Shown: positions 46,195-56,559 of the stretch, piece by piece
Numbering within the stretch: the first letter of the stretch is position 1
Layout of the letters: every line of letters starts with the position of its first letter
From: Agapanthus africanus
Lineage: Eukaryota; Streptophyta; Magnoliopsida; Asparagales; Amaryllidaceae
NCBI GenBank assembly: GCA_030015575.1
Contig: JASDDO010000014.1
Location: 165,015,911-165,079,910 of the forward strand
Direction of reading: 5' to 3'
Length of the DNA: 64,000 nucleotides
The notes under the pieces: model-generated
Database searches by the model: none
What the model was told of the DNA's origin: nothing
The model's input: only the letters and a program-made list of their open reading frames with translations
Position numbers and translations under genes: made by a program

Positions 46195-47482
46195 GGAGCA
46201 AAGAGATGACAAAAAGGAGAAAAAAAGAAAGAAAAGAAGAGACCTCGCATAAGCTTCTGTAAAAATACAGAAAGCTCTCAAAACAACAGAGAATTTAATT
46301 CTCTCAAAGAAGAAGATTTCCCTCCTAAAAACCTTAGTAAAAGAAAATAGAAAAGTTCAAAAAACATCTCCTTTACCTATTAAAAGGGTTTAACCCTACT
46401 CAAAGAACTTAGTTCTTTCTCTGGATCTAAGATTCATAAGATAAGTCTCCCACAAGTTGAGAATTTAATTCTCATCGGGAAGATCTTGTTCTTGAGAATC
46501 AAAGATTTAGGGGAGAACATGGATATAAGAACGTGAAGAAGATGGAGTTCATAATACTCCGGGAACTTAGTTCCTTCAAATCAAGTACTTAGTTCTTAAA
46601 AGAACCTGATCTCAGATTCTCAAAATAGTGATCTTGGTGATCCTTAATGATCAAAACACCATTAGAAGATGTTTAACCTTTCAGAAAACATGAACATGGA
46701 AAATATGGAATTCATAATACTCCAGGAACTTAGTTCCTTCAAATCAAGAACTTAGTTCTTAAAGAACATGATCCCATATCCTCAAAATAATGATCTTGGT
46801 GATCGTTAATTGTCAAAATACCATTAACAGAGATTTAAGTTCTCTAAAAACATCAACCAAGAGTAAATCTCCAAAAACATAGCGCCCCACGTGAAACGCA
46901 CGTGAGCGCTGGGAAAAGTTAGTGCTTAGCACTATTGAAGCGCCTCACGTGAAATACACGTGAGCGCCACAAAAGTTAGTGCTTAGCACTATTGGAGCGC
47001 CTCATGTGATATACACGTAAGCGCTATATGCAGCTGAGTGCTTAGCACTGCTGGGTGTTACAGAAACCCAATCTTAGCCCATATTGGCTAAGCTTATATT
47101 CATGATATCTAAACTAATCTTAGTCTCAAACATGACTAATGATCTTTCATTGATGATATCCAAAATGATTTTCATCCCATATCTCCTAAGATAATCTTAG
47201 TCTCAAATAAGGTTAATGATTTTTAGATGATCCACCATGATCTTTTCCCTCAAATATGGGATTTGGTTCAAGTGTACATCTCTCCACATCTCTGATATAT
47301 GTCGTTGTAATTTCTCAATGTCTTCAGAGAGGTGGTGGGTCCCGACGACCAACAAGTTCTTTCATTGATGCACTTCCAAACTAACGTGCATGCCTCAAAT
47401 CGGATCGTGCCCCAAATTGGGCACATTCCATATCACCATTGTTCACTCTGCCACGTAACAAAAACACGGCGCACAAGATGAA

Positions 47483-47900
47483 TAATGGACCGAAATGTCC
47501 TTAAACTAATATTCGCATCCAAAATGGCGATAAAGGACCGAAACGTCATTAAATTAACATTTCGCCTCAAACATGGTGATAATAGACCGAAATGTCCCTA
47601 AACTATTATTCGCCTCCAAAATGGCGATAAAGGACCGAAACGTCCTTAAATTAACATTTCGCCTTAAACATAGTGATAATGGACCGAAATATCCTTAAGC
47701 TAATATTCGCCTCCAAAATGACGATAAGGGACCGAAACATTCTTAAATTAACATTTCGCTTCAAACATGGGCTATATTGGACCGAAATGTCCTTAAACTA
47801 ATATTCGCCTCCAAAATGGAGATAAAGGACCGAAACATCCTTAAGTTAACATTTCGCCTCAAACATGGCGATAATGGACCGCGATGTCCTTAAACTAAAA
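47483..47900. repeat. GGACCGAAAYGTCC minisatellite in H4
   Basis: About eight units of 48-53 bp in two alternating types: one with AATATTCGCCTCCAAAATGG, one with AACATTTCGCCTCAAACATGG. The higher-order dimer is about 100 bp. Confidence 0.88.
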
Positions 47901-48403
47901 TAATCGAGCCCAAATGCTCATATGTTTAAGCTGATCTTAATCTCAAACCAGATTAACGATTCTTAAATCATCCCAAACCCAAATCTAAAAACATAAGAAT
48001 TTGGACTAATCCACGCCCTACGGGCGACGGCATAAATTAGTCTCCGTATACAATTCACGGGAAACCAAAACCAAAACAAAGTACACGACACGAAGTGAAC
48101 CTTCGGAGCAGGAGAAAGTGATTATTGCGATGCGGTAACGTAATTAATTGCAGGGACTTGTGTCTGTTGGGAAGAGCGTCCCCACAAAAAAAACCTCACA
48201 AACGAGGGGAATCTGATAAAGTCCGCTATAACAGCCGCGTCCACGTTTGGATCCGTGAAGGCAATCGTCCAAACCTTCGATATACGGTGTTATAAATCAA
48301 CTTGGTATCTTCGGAGAGGCGGATTGATAAATCCAAATAGCATCTGCCCCCAGGATTCAGGCCAGACATTCCAACGTCCCGGTCCGTCTTCCGGCGGTGA
48401 ACA

Positions 48404-48480
48404 GCGATAAACTTAGATTGCATGCGTTGTTCCCAATCTACGTATATCCAATCCTTAACTCTGATGTACTCATGGGCCAT
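48404..48480 (-). pseudogene. CACTA TNP2 transposase, N-terminal segment
   Basis: The minus strand reads MAHEYIRVKDWIYVDWEQ from 48480 and continues to KFIA at the H insertion. The next residues at 39718 are GVAAFIEF, the continuation of the transposase-associated domain. This segment supplies the start of TNP2; the first Met of the run (48480) is taken as the start because the preceding translated stretch is hydrophobic and unlike the family. Confidence 0.72.
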
Positions 48481-49435
48481 GTTAGACCATATAACATATA
48501 AATTGTAAGTTATGATGACAATATTGAGAAATTTAAGAACGAGATGGTTATTGACAAAGAAGAAAATCCGTAGAGCCAAGTTTGTCGTTGAAAAGAATAA
48601 ATTATTGATTAACAACGTTAGATTTGAAGATACCCAAGTATGAGTTGTATTATGTGTATGTGTGTTTCAATTTATGATTCCGCTTAGGTGTAGGATTGTT
48701 AGTGTGTATATGCTTTGTGTGTGCGTTTGTTGTGTATTCATGTTGTATGTGTGTGTTTCGGCTGTCGGGGGTAAGGCTTCTATCCCATTAAGAATGTATA
48801 GAGTAGACACCCATTCACTTGTGCTTCCATCCGTTTCGAGTAAATTTTGGCAGCACCTCCCCGCTGTTCTCTGAGTACACTGTGATAGAATAAATAATCA
48901 TTTCAATGTTGTAAAACAACGTTGAAATGAACATCTAATCTATCTTTGTACTTGGAGAACCAGCGGAAAAGTACCAACGAAATAACTCGAAACGAATGAA
49001 AACACAAGTGAATGCAGGTGTTTGCTTTATACATTCCTAACTTGTCTAAACTGGACAAATCTATCGGTTATCATACGATTGAATCTTCTCGTCAGATAGA
49101 CTACACGATGGTTGTTAGCACTGAACGATACCGTCCGATATTTAACAAGCTTCGTATAGTTCTATATCACGACGAACATCGAACGTATGTTCACCGATAG
49201 ACGGGGACTAAGTCGCGCTTTGATTTTCACATATGACTATCGATGAGAATATAAAAGTTTCATATTATCATCGAGTATCATGTATTGGTTTTAACTTGAA
49301 TATTTAACTTGAATAGGTTTTATATTTTCGTTTCATTTTTAAGAGTGTGAAGTTTTTAGTTTAGGGTAAAGTTTTCTGACGTTTACGGTAAAGTTTTACG
49401 TTTACGTTATTATCGAGTATTCTACTGAAGGAACT
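48481..49435. other. Presumed CACTA 5' non-coding region
   Basis: No gene recognised. It contains a 33-nt palindrome at 48898-48930 (15-nt arms, one mismatch, AAA loop). No copy of the CCCTACGGA motif and no inverted CACTACC end was seen, so the true right end of the CACTA element is unresolved. Confidence 0.4.
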
Positions 49436-49560
49436 AGTGCACCCTAAACCCTAATCCTAATTAACCCAAATTAACCTAATTAACCCAAATTAACCCTAAT
49501 CATCACCCTAACTCAAATTATCCCTAATTAACCCAAAATTAACCCTAATCATCATCCTAA
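49436..49560. repeat. Degenerate telomere-like minisatellite
   Basis: Starts GCACCCTAAACCCTAATCC and continues with variants of TTAACCCAAA and AACCCTAATCATC. Only one or two units equal the plant CCCTAAA unit, so it is an interstitial, degenerate tract. Confidence 0.7.
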
Positions 49561-49584
49561 CTTGGTTTTTTTATTTTGACAATT

Positions 49585-49680
49585 TACCCAAAAGATTTAT
49601 TAGACAGAGAATTTAGATTTTCTTTTACACAACAAATTTATTTTAAAATATTTTTTTTGAATTTTAAATTGAAGTGGTTA
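49585..49680. repeat. Right part of the interrupted R1 copy
   Basis: AAAAGATTTATTAGACAGAG and the following 70 nt match 8983-9060, same orientation as the left part at 32005-32365. About 400 nt of R1 (equivalent to 8570-8975) is missing between the two halves besides the inserted DNA. Confidence 0.6.
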
Positions 49681-50518
49681 ATTTGTTACACATGATTATT
49701 TTTAACTCACTGTAAGTAAATTTTTTTAAAAATATTTTTAATTGAAATAAAGAATTAGTTAAGATATGATACACGGAAAATTTGCCCAATTTTCTTTGAG
49801 TAGTATAGATAGATATGCACATCTCTTAATAAACACAGTGCAAGAACCGAGCTTCATTAAAACAAAATGACTAAAAGGCTAAATTGGATGAAACCCCTTC
49901 ACTTTCGCTCAGTCAGCAAATAGCTCCCATCTAACAAGCAACTTATGCCCCTATTTTAACATCATTAAATTTTATTTGTTTTCTTTTTACGGTACTCTTT
50001 AGTCAACTCTTTTTATGCGCTCATATTTACAAATAGAAGTGGGTTCTTGATTAACTTATGAAAAACTGAAAGAAATTCGTGATAAGAAATTCGATTGAAA
50101 TTGATTTTAAGAAGTAGATTTAGGACTCATACAGAAGCGATGAATAGATGAACATAACAGTATTTCGGAAAAGAAGAAAAATATTTAAGGATAAAATTAA
50201 TGGTATTAGACAATCTGTTTTTTCATTTTTTAATCCAAATGTGGGTTTCCTTCACTGTGTGTGTGTAACGATATAAGTCGGTGAGGCCTAGTAGTGCGGT
50301 GTAAAGAAAAATATTCTCTTGTAATAAGCCAATGCCTATGACACCCGTCAAGCCATGTGGTTTTCAAAGAAGAGATACAGGCACAATGGGACTTGTATTG
50401 ATCAATATATTTCTTAAAAAGATTCTTTTTAATTTATATATAAGGTATACGATTATGATTGAATGCTTCCACTATTTGTCCATGTTGTGGATCTCATTTA
50501 CTTTCGGATCTAGATAGT
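49681..50518. other. AT-rich DNA, nothing recognised
   Basis: Short spurious frames only. No repeat shared with the rest of the window was noticed. Confidence 0.5.
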
Positions 50519-51113
50519 GTTGGAATTAAAATCTTAACTCCTAAGATATTTAAAATACTCATACAAGTATTTAAACAAATGATCAAGAATCTGATCACCT
50601 AAGCATAAAAATGGAGGCAATGATAAAAAGAACAAGCCAAATACTTGTTCATCACAAGAGACCCCTGTCTTGGGAGGTTCCCTTTAATACAAATCAAAAT
50701 TGAGTTGTCTCAACTCAAAATTGAGTTGATTCATGGCATCCCATATATGGATGCCCCCTCCTAAACTCTGGAAGCCCCCTCCCGATCTCGGGAGGCCCAT
50801 AATAGGGATGTCCTGACACTAATAGGGTCGGGACATCCTCCTCTAGAATATGTTTTACCTATTCTTCGGGAGATAATGAGGGATTGCCCCCAATTTCTCT
50901 GATATCTATAAATTAGTTCCACACTACTCCCCATTAACATAAGAATATAAATATCCTCTGTGAGTAACTAAAAAAGGATCAGAATCTTTTCTTTTTGCTC
51001 ATGACCTCAGAAGTTTTGTTAAAAAAAGTTCTCTCAAGAAGAAATATAGAGGAAGAAGAAGAAGGTGAGGACATGGAATGTGATAACCCTATTTGATAGA
51101 GATAATCATAACA
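50519..51113 (+). mobile_element. Possible small LTR-like unit rich in palindromes
   Basis: Starts TGTTGGAATTAAAATC and ends GATAATCATAACA. Its interior holds adjacent palindromes (CAACTCAAAATTGAGTTG, CATCCCATATATGGATG, GATGTCCTGACAC...GTCGGGACATC) and a TATA-like TCTATAAATTAG near 50907. The flanking bases GATAG and ACTGT do not match, so no target duplication supports the boundaries. Confidence 0.35.
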
Positions 51114-51115
51114 AC

Positions 51116-53410
51116 TGTCACGTTCCGCTTCCCAAAATACGGAATACGAGAGGTGATTAGGCCAGCCATGCTCTTACGGTCAAGGTATAATTCCGCCGTA
51201 GTCTAAATCTCCGCAATCTCGAATGGCAGGTCCTGCTCCTAAGCTGGGTTCACTTCGTTTTCTGAGCATGCACACTCAGGTCGTCAGGGCGACATATATA
51301 GCAATATATATAGTGTGTGTACTATGTTATTAAGCATAAAATGTATGGCAGAATACAGTAATACCAAGTGATTATGAACAGTCGCTAAGTATATGTATAT
51401 GTATCATGTCAGCAATCCATGCAATGTGTAAGTCATCGCCTTTCAGTCGCTAAGTCAAAATGAAATCAATCTGTGGAAAAAGATGCTCGTGTTTAACAAG
51501 GGTCTCGTGCATGCCTAAGACTATGGTTCACTGTTGTCCGGGACATAACCCTGCAGCCGTGCCGCTAGGCCCATGACCTAATATGTGTATATTGCTAATA
51601 TCGAATGATCATTCTCTATGTCATTGTACCTTGCTAAATAAGAATTCGATTCCACCTTGATTTCCCCATTTCCCCTGGTTACAATAACTATATGTTTAGA
51701 GCTAGTTGTATAGAAGCACGCGCCAAATCCTGGTTTTATTCACTTTTCACTGTACTGTTTACTTTCACGAATCAATCACTTATCACTGGCGTACTTGACA
51801 CAACTAATTCAATACCACTCACGTTTGACAATGCAAAGTTTGCTATAAATCATTATGAACGTTCTCTATCACTAAAGGTATCACGGTCGGGTAAATGCGA
51901 GAATGATGCCACATAATAAGTCATGTACAATATGAAACACAATGTACATTACGAGTTCAGAAAAACATAATAATTCGTATGATCGTAATTAGGCAAAATG
52001 ATACAAAAGAGGAAGTAAATAAACTTAAACAGAAATCCAAAAAAATTGATTCCATGTCAATCGGATTTCAGGTTTGCGAGTTACGGTCATTTCATTTAAG
52101 TGTTCATCGCTGAAAATTCAGTTTCTGAACTGAAAGTCCATTTCGTAACACATTTTAATCCCTATCGAGATCATAATTAGGCGACGGTACAGTTAGATAA
52201 AATTTATATCTATCAATTATTTTTCTAATTCACCATACGGATTGACAATATCCGCTGTGTGCTGGGAGTTATGTTCTATCTAAGGCCAGGATATACAATC
52301 TGTCTCTGTACTAAACTTCAGTACACCTCGACAGTTTAAAATGTAATTAAAATATCAAATGGCGGTGAAATCAAAGAAAACCACCACCTATGGATAGCTA
52401 ACAAGATTATCTTCGTAACAGTATAGTTTTACACATAGTTTCATTTTCATACAGTGCTACACTTTCATTTAAAGTTAGGTGTCGATATGGAATGCTGCTC
52501 TGGACTGCAGTCCAGAGCCGCATTCCAAGTCAGTTTTCATCATGGTGATATATCGGTATCGAAGGATAAATTACAGGAGGTTCTATATTATTTAGTCAGC
52601 TTTGATGTGAGACATAGAAAATTACATTCCGGTATGTATCAAAATTTATATCAATTTAACATCTCGACATGTACAGTAAAACCAGAATTGACATCGCCTC
52701 TTTGGGGCGTCATTACACGTGCGATACTTCATTATTTTGAGTTCAGTTTTCTACACGACATCTGTAAGTTGCAAAGAAAATATTGATAAAAGTGTTTAGC
52801 ATGATCGACGGGGTTTTGGTTTGGTTCACCACATCGAATTATCGGCATACGATATCAAGAACTATCGAATTAAAGTCGGTTTTGCCTAATATGTGAAAAT
52901 GGTATTAAATGCTTACGATTCTATATGTTATTAACGCGATGTTCAGATCTAATCACGCTCAAACTAATCATCCTGGAATACTATGGTTTTTCATGAAGAT
53001 ACGATGATAACTTGTGAATTTTGTGATAGTAGACTAACTAACACAGATTCGTAACAATCTATCTAGTTTAATGTTAACACGAATCTATAGTTATGTGTAT
53101 GTAGCATGTAAAAGCAAGTGAGGTTCCACTTTCCTGTGACAACGGCACGATGACAGTGATTGCACAGACACGAACATGGCCACACCAGCCGTAGCAACAT
53201 GGCAGCAATGCGGTGACGGCGATCCAGAACCTACAACAAGATGATGTCCATGGTTGCTGTCTTGGATCTGGCCGGTGTTAAGCCGGGGACTCGCTGGAGA
53301 TGGTAGCTACAGGGGCTTGGGGCACTGGCGTCGGTGGATGAGCATAGAGGTTGACGGTGAAGAGGGAGCGTAGAGGTCGACGGTGGAAGAGGAGAGAGAT
53401 GGAGGATAGG
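51116..53410 (-). mobile_element. LTR of chromovirus G2 (G1 family), cut by G3
   Basis: The minus-strand end is ...ACGTGACA-like (plus TGTCACGTTCCGCTTCCCAA at 51116). It follows the G1 LTR in inverse order, including the 22-bp palindrome at 52497-52518 and the AACTGAATTTTCAGC-type stretch near 52115. Its first about 150 nt are beyond the G3 insertion at 53411. Confidence 0.8.
52497..52518. repeat. Perfect 22-bp palindrome in the G2 LTR
   Basis: Identical to 6467-6488, while surrounding LTR sequence differs substantially. Confidence 0.9.
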
Positions 53411-53931
53411 TGTCACGCCCCGCTTCTCAAAATACGCTAAAGTGGGCACGTGACATAGCCAACCATGCTACCTGTGGATAGGAAAAATCCTTCCACAGTC
53501 ACATTACGGCTGTGGAGATATCAAGAACAGGAAAGTAAGCTAACTACCTAGTACATGTCCATAAGCCAGAGTAAAAGAATCAAGAGATAACAATATGCGG
53601 AAGCCAAAAGATACAATAAATGAAACACCTGGAGTGAAACTACGTACCGACAGGAACCTCACCGCTCGTCTAACAGCGGCAAAACTCCTAATCAGTCTGC
53701 AGCAAGGTAGAAGAATCCGGGCCATGCAAAACCCAGACGTCAGCGCTCAAGTCATCAAGTAATAACATAGTAAACAAGCAATGCAAATATAAACATGAAT
53801 AAAGCAAGGGTAACAATAATATAAATCAGAGCAGTACAGGGTAGTGTGCAGCGGGTAGACTGGATTGTTCTATCAGGTTCTCTGTTCTAAAGTCTTTGAA
53901 ACCAAATTGATGAATTATCGATGTAACTCAA

Positions 53932-54119
53932 TAGTATCCCGTACATACCCGGGACCACGGCCACAATATTCTCGGCTGCAGCCGAGACATGCCGCTAGGC
54001 ACAAAACAGGAATGTGTACACTCGATAGTATCCCGTACATACCCGGGATCACGGCCACAATATTCTCGGCTGAAACCGAGACATGCCGCTAGGCACAAAA
54101 AAGGAATGTGTACACTCAA
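53932..54119. repeat. 94-bp tandem duplication in the G3 3' LTR
   Basis: Two units starting TAGTATCCCGTACATACCCG at 53932 and 54026. Each includes a palindrome-like CTCGGCTGCAGCCGAG, reading CTCGGCTGAAACCGAG in the second unit. Same pair at 61127-61314. Confidence 0.92.
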
Positions 54120-55861
54120 TACAGGTAGTGAACTGTCGAGTTACAAGTCAGATTTCACCTTTGATTTCCCCATACCCCCAAGTTATATGTGTATGTCAAG
54201 TCAGGTATCCAGTAATCAAGAGACTAATGCCAACACAGGATCAGGTAAACAAGTTTGTCTGGATAGACAACAGGAACGGTCCATGAGGACTACATGTTAT
54301 GTTTGTTGGCATTAGACACAAGATCGGGTAACAGGTAAAGCCATGGTACATCAGGTCAAGCCAGGAAATGTATAAAGGTGTCATGTCATGTCAAGAGTGT
54401 ACGGTACCATGTCATGTCAAGTAGGAAGTGTAACAGGTCATGTCAGGAAGCACAAGATGTCATGTGGGTGCTCATAATCAAACTAACATAAGCATGTGTA
54501 TAAATAAACAAGCATGAGTACTATCAGAACAATAAACTGGAACATGTAATATGATATGCAAATAGATATAATTTCAAGGATATGGATGCACAGTTATCGA
54601 TTATGGTTACATTTATAGTTCCAATATTAATTAGGATGCAATTTATTAAATATGGAGTGTTAATATCACATTATTATGTAGTAATGTGATCTATGGATGC
54701 AGTTATATGTATCTTAAATGCGATGGATGCAAACGGGTATCCGAAAAGTTATAAAACTATAAAATAGTAATGTGGGATGTACAACTAAGCAATATGTGAT
54801 ATAAATATTGATATAATAATATTAATATGGATAGCATATTCAAAGCGATTAATAACTATAAATGTGGTATTGATTAACCATGCATAAGAAAGTTCCGTTT
54901 AGAAACTCAGCGTCACCCTAATTTGTAAAATAGCTTAAAAATAACAAACGTTCTCCAAAAGGGACGTGTCTTATACCAAAACAAAGATAATTCAATAAGG
55001 TTTTCAGTTTTATAAGTATAAGCATCTCAGGTTGCCCCTACAAAAAGTTATGAACATTCGAAGTTGAATGTTTGCTGCTGGAATTTCCCTGGACAGCAGT
55101 TTGGAGACATTTTCATTTGCATTTTACGTTATTTAAACAATTTATTTTGCAAGTAAATATTTCATAGAGTTATATTATTCTGATTTAGCTTCGTAACGAA
55201 CTAAAGAACGTATACTAATGATTTTTCTATGATTTATAATGAATTTTATAAGGTAAGGTGTACAGTAAATTTCAGATTTGTCGTATCCGCTTTTTCAACG
55301 ACGTTTCATGTGTAAACTATAATATTTTCAAATATATAATATTATAAAATGCAGATTATAAACTAATTAAAGATAATAATAAGAAATATTACGACGATAT
55401 ATATTTTAATTGATATGGATGCAGTATAATGTAATCTAGTATGTCACAAGATAAGTTTTCATGATCTAGATTTAATATGATATAAACGGATGCAAACGGA
55501 ATATCGAAACGTTATAAAATTAAACATGGGGTACTAGATTTAAACTATAGGTATGGTATTTATTTAAATAGGTATAAAATGAATTATATAGCATGTAGCA
55601 AGATTAACTTGCCTCGATAGGTCGCGAATCGGGAAAACGGAACGTTAACCGTCGGCGTGGAAAACTCGCGACGGGCGCACGGTTCACGGAATGAACCCAA
55701 ACGACGAACAAAGGAACCACACGGGTCGGGGTACCTCGTTGGAACGTCGTGAAACGTCACCGGCACGACGGAATTCCGGCAACAAAAGAACAGTTAAAAA
55801 AAAATGAGAAACGAGACATGAAGCAAGAAGAGAAAGAATGATAAAGAGAAGTACGAGAGAA

Positions 55862-55960
55862 TATATGAGAGAGAGAGAAAAAGTGGAGATAGAGAGAGAG
55901 AGAAGAGGGAGAGAGAGAAAGTGGAGAGATAGAGAGAGAGCGAGAGAGAGAGAGAAGTGG
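55862..55960. repeat. GA-rich purine tract in the G3 3' LTR
   Basis: GAGAGAGAGA blocks interrupted by AAAAAGTGG. The counterpart at 63052-63155 differs in repeat number. Confidence 0.9.
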
Positions 55961-56559
55961 GGCCCACGGGGTTAAAGAGGAGATTGCGATTGGCTGAGAG
56001 AATAAATTGAGAAGGATATAAAAGATTGTAAAAATATTTTATGGTTAACTAAATTATATATGATGGTTTAAATATATTAAAATTTGGGATTTTGGCGCAA
56101 AGTAAAACATTTCCAAATTGCGCCCGGGTCGGGTCCAAAAATTTGAATTTGAAATAATAGAATTTTAGGCGGGATCCAAAATTTAAAATGAAGTGTTTTA
56201 TGATCAAAAAGCATACTCCCAAAACGGACACACGTACGTGCACGTAGCCGTCCAAACTCGCCCGTTTCACTGAACGGGACGAGAACACGATGCACGGACG
56301 CTACAACAGGGTTAGGGGTGTCAAGCAGGCCAAGATAAATATTTTTAATTTTATTTTAGATGCCAAAAATTGTTATATGCAGAAATTAATTTCCGGGTAG
56401 AATTTACAATAATTAACCATCAAGCAAGATAAATGAAATAAGTGCCACACTACGTTCGAACGGTAACTGAAATTAGGAGCATTGGGCTCGGGTGTTACAT
56501 TATACCCAACTACAAAAAGAATTTCGTCCTCAAAATTCCAAGAATACAAAGATAGATAA

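Larger units (their letters stand above)
44886..48403 (+). mobile_element. H4: complete 3' hairpin-chain LTR (3518 bp)
   Basis: Starts TGTTCCCGCCAA directly after GCATT and ends GGCGGTGAACA, followed by the GCGAT target copy and the TNP2 N-terminus. Parts: CACGTG palindromes (44967-45410); AT-rich palindrome chain with TTAAA centres (45430-46180); TATA box; further palindromes (46250-46860); second CACGTG group (46880-47030); GGAC minisatellite (47483-47900); and the conserved 3' part (47890-48403) with GGTAACGTAATTA and CCTCACAAACGAGG. About 90-95% identical to H3 by eye. The long antisense frame at 48226-48615 joins LTR and TNP2 sequence and is not one gene. Confidence 0.85.
32366..49584 (-). 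mobile_element. CACTA (En/Spm) transposon complex, right terminus not found
   Basis: Left terminus CACTACCACAATAATCG with subterminal repeats, then two genes read leftward on the minus strand (TNP2 first, TNPA-like second). TNP2 is interrupted by an H retroelement. The matching inverted terminus was not found between 48481 and 49584, although R1 resumes at about 49585. The right end is therefore deleted or too changed to see. The end coordinate is the outer limit. Confidence 0.75.
53411..56499 (-). mobile_element. G3 3' LTR (3089 bp)
   Basis: Minus strand starts TGTAACACCCGAGCCCAATG at 56499 and ends GGGGCGTGACA at 53411. About 97% identical by eye to 60606-63641. Contains a 94-bp tandem duplication (53932-54119) and a purine tract (55862-55960). 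Short frames repeated in both LTRs are not genes. Confidence 0.93.

Noticed and set aside
48226-48615. 129-codon minus-strand frame as one protein
   Set aside because: It fuses the TNP2 N-terminus (48404-48480) with H4 LTR sequence read antisense; the LTR/TNP2 border is set by the target duplication.
49433-49438. CTAGTGCA as the right end of the CACTA transposon
   Set aside because: Its inverse begins CACTAG and does not continue like the left terminus CACTACCACAATAATCG.
49436-49560. True telomere
   Set aside because: Only one or two canonical units, degenerate, and flanked by transposon DNA on both sides.
53865-54315. Several short frames duplicated at 61060-61510
   Set aside because: They are the two LTRs of G3; the duplication reflects the LTR pair and the 94-bp repeat, not genes.
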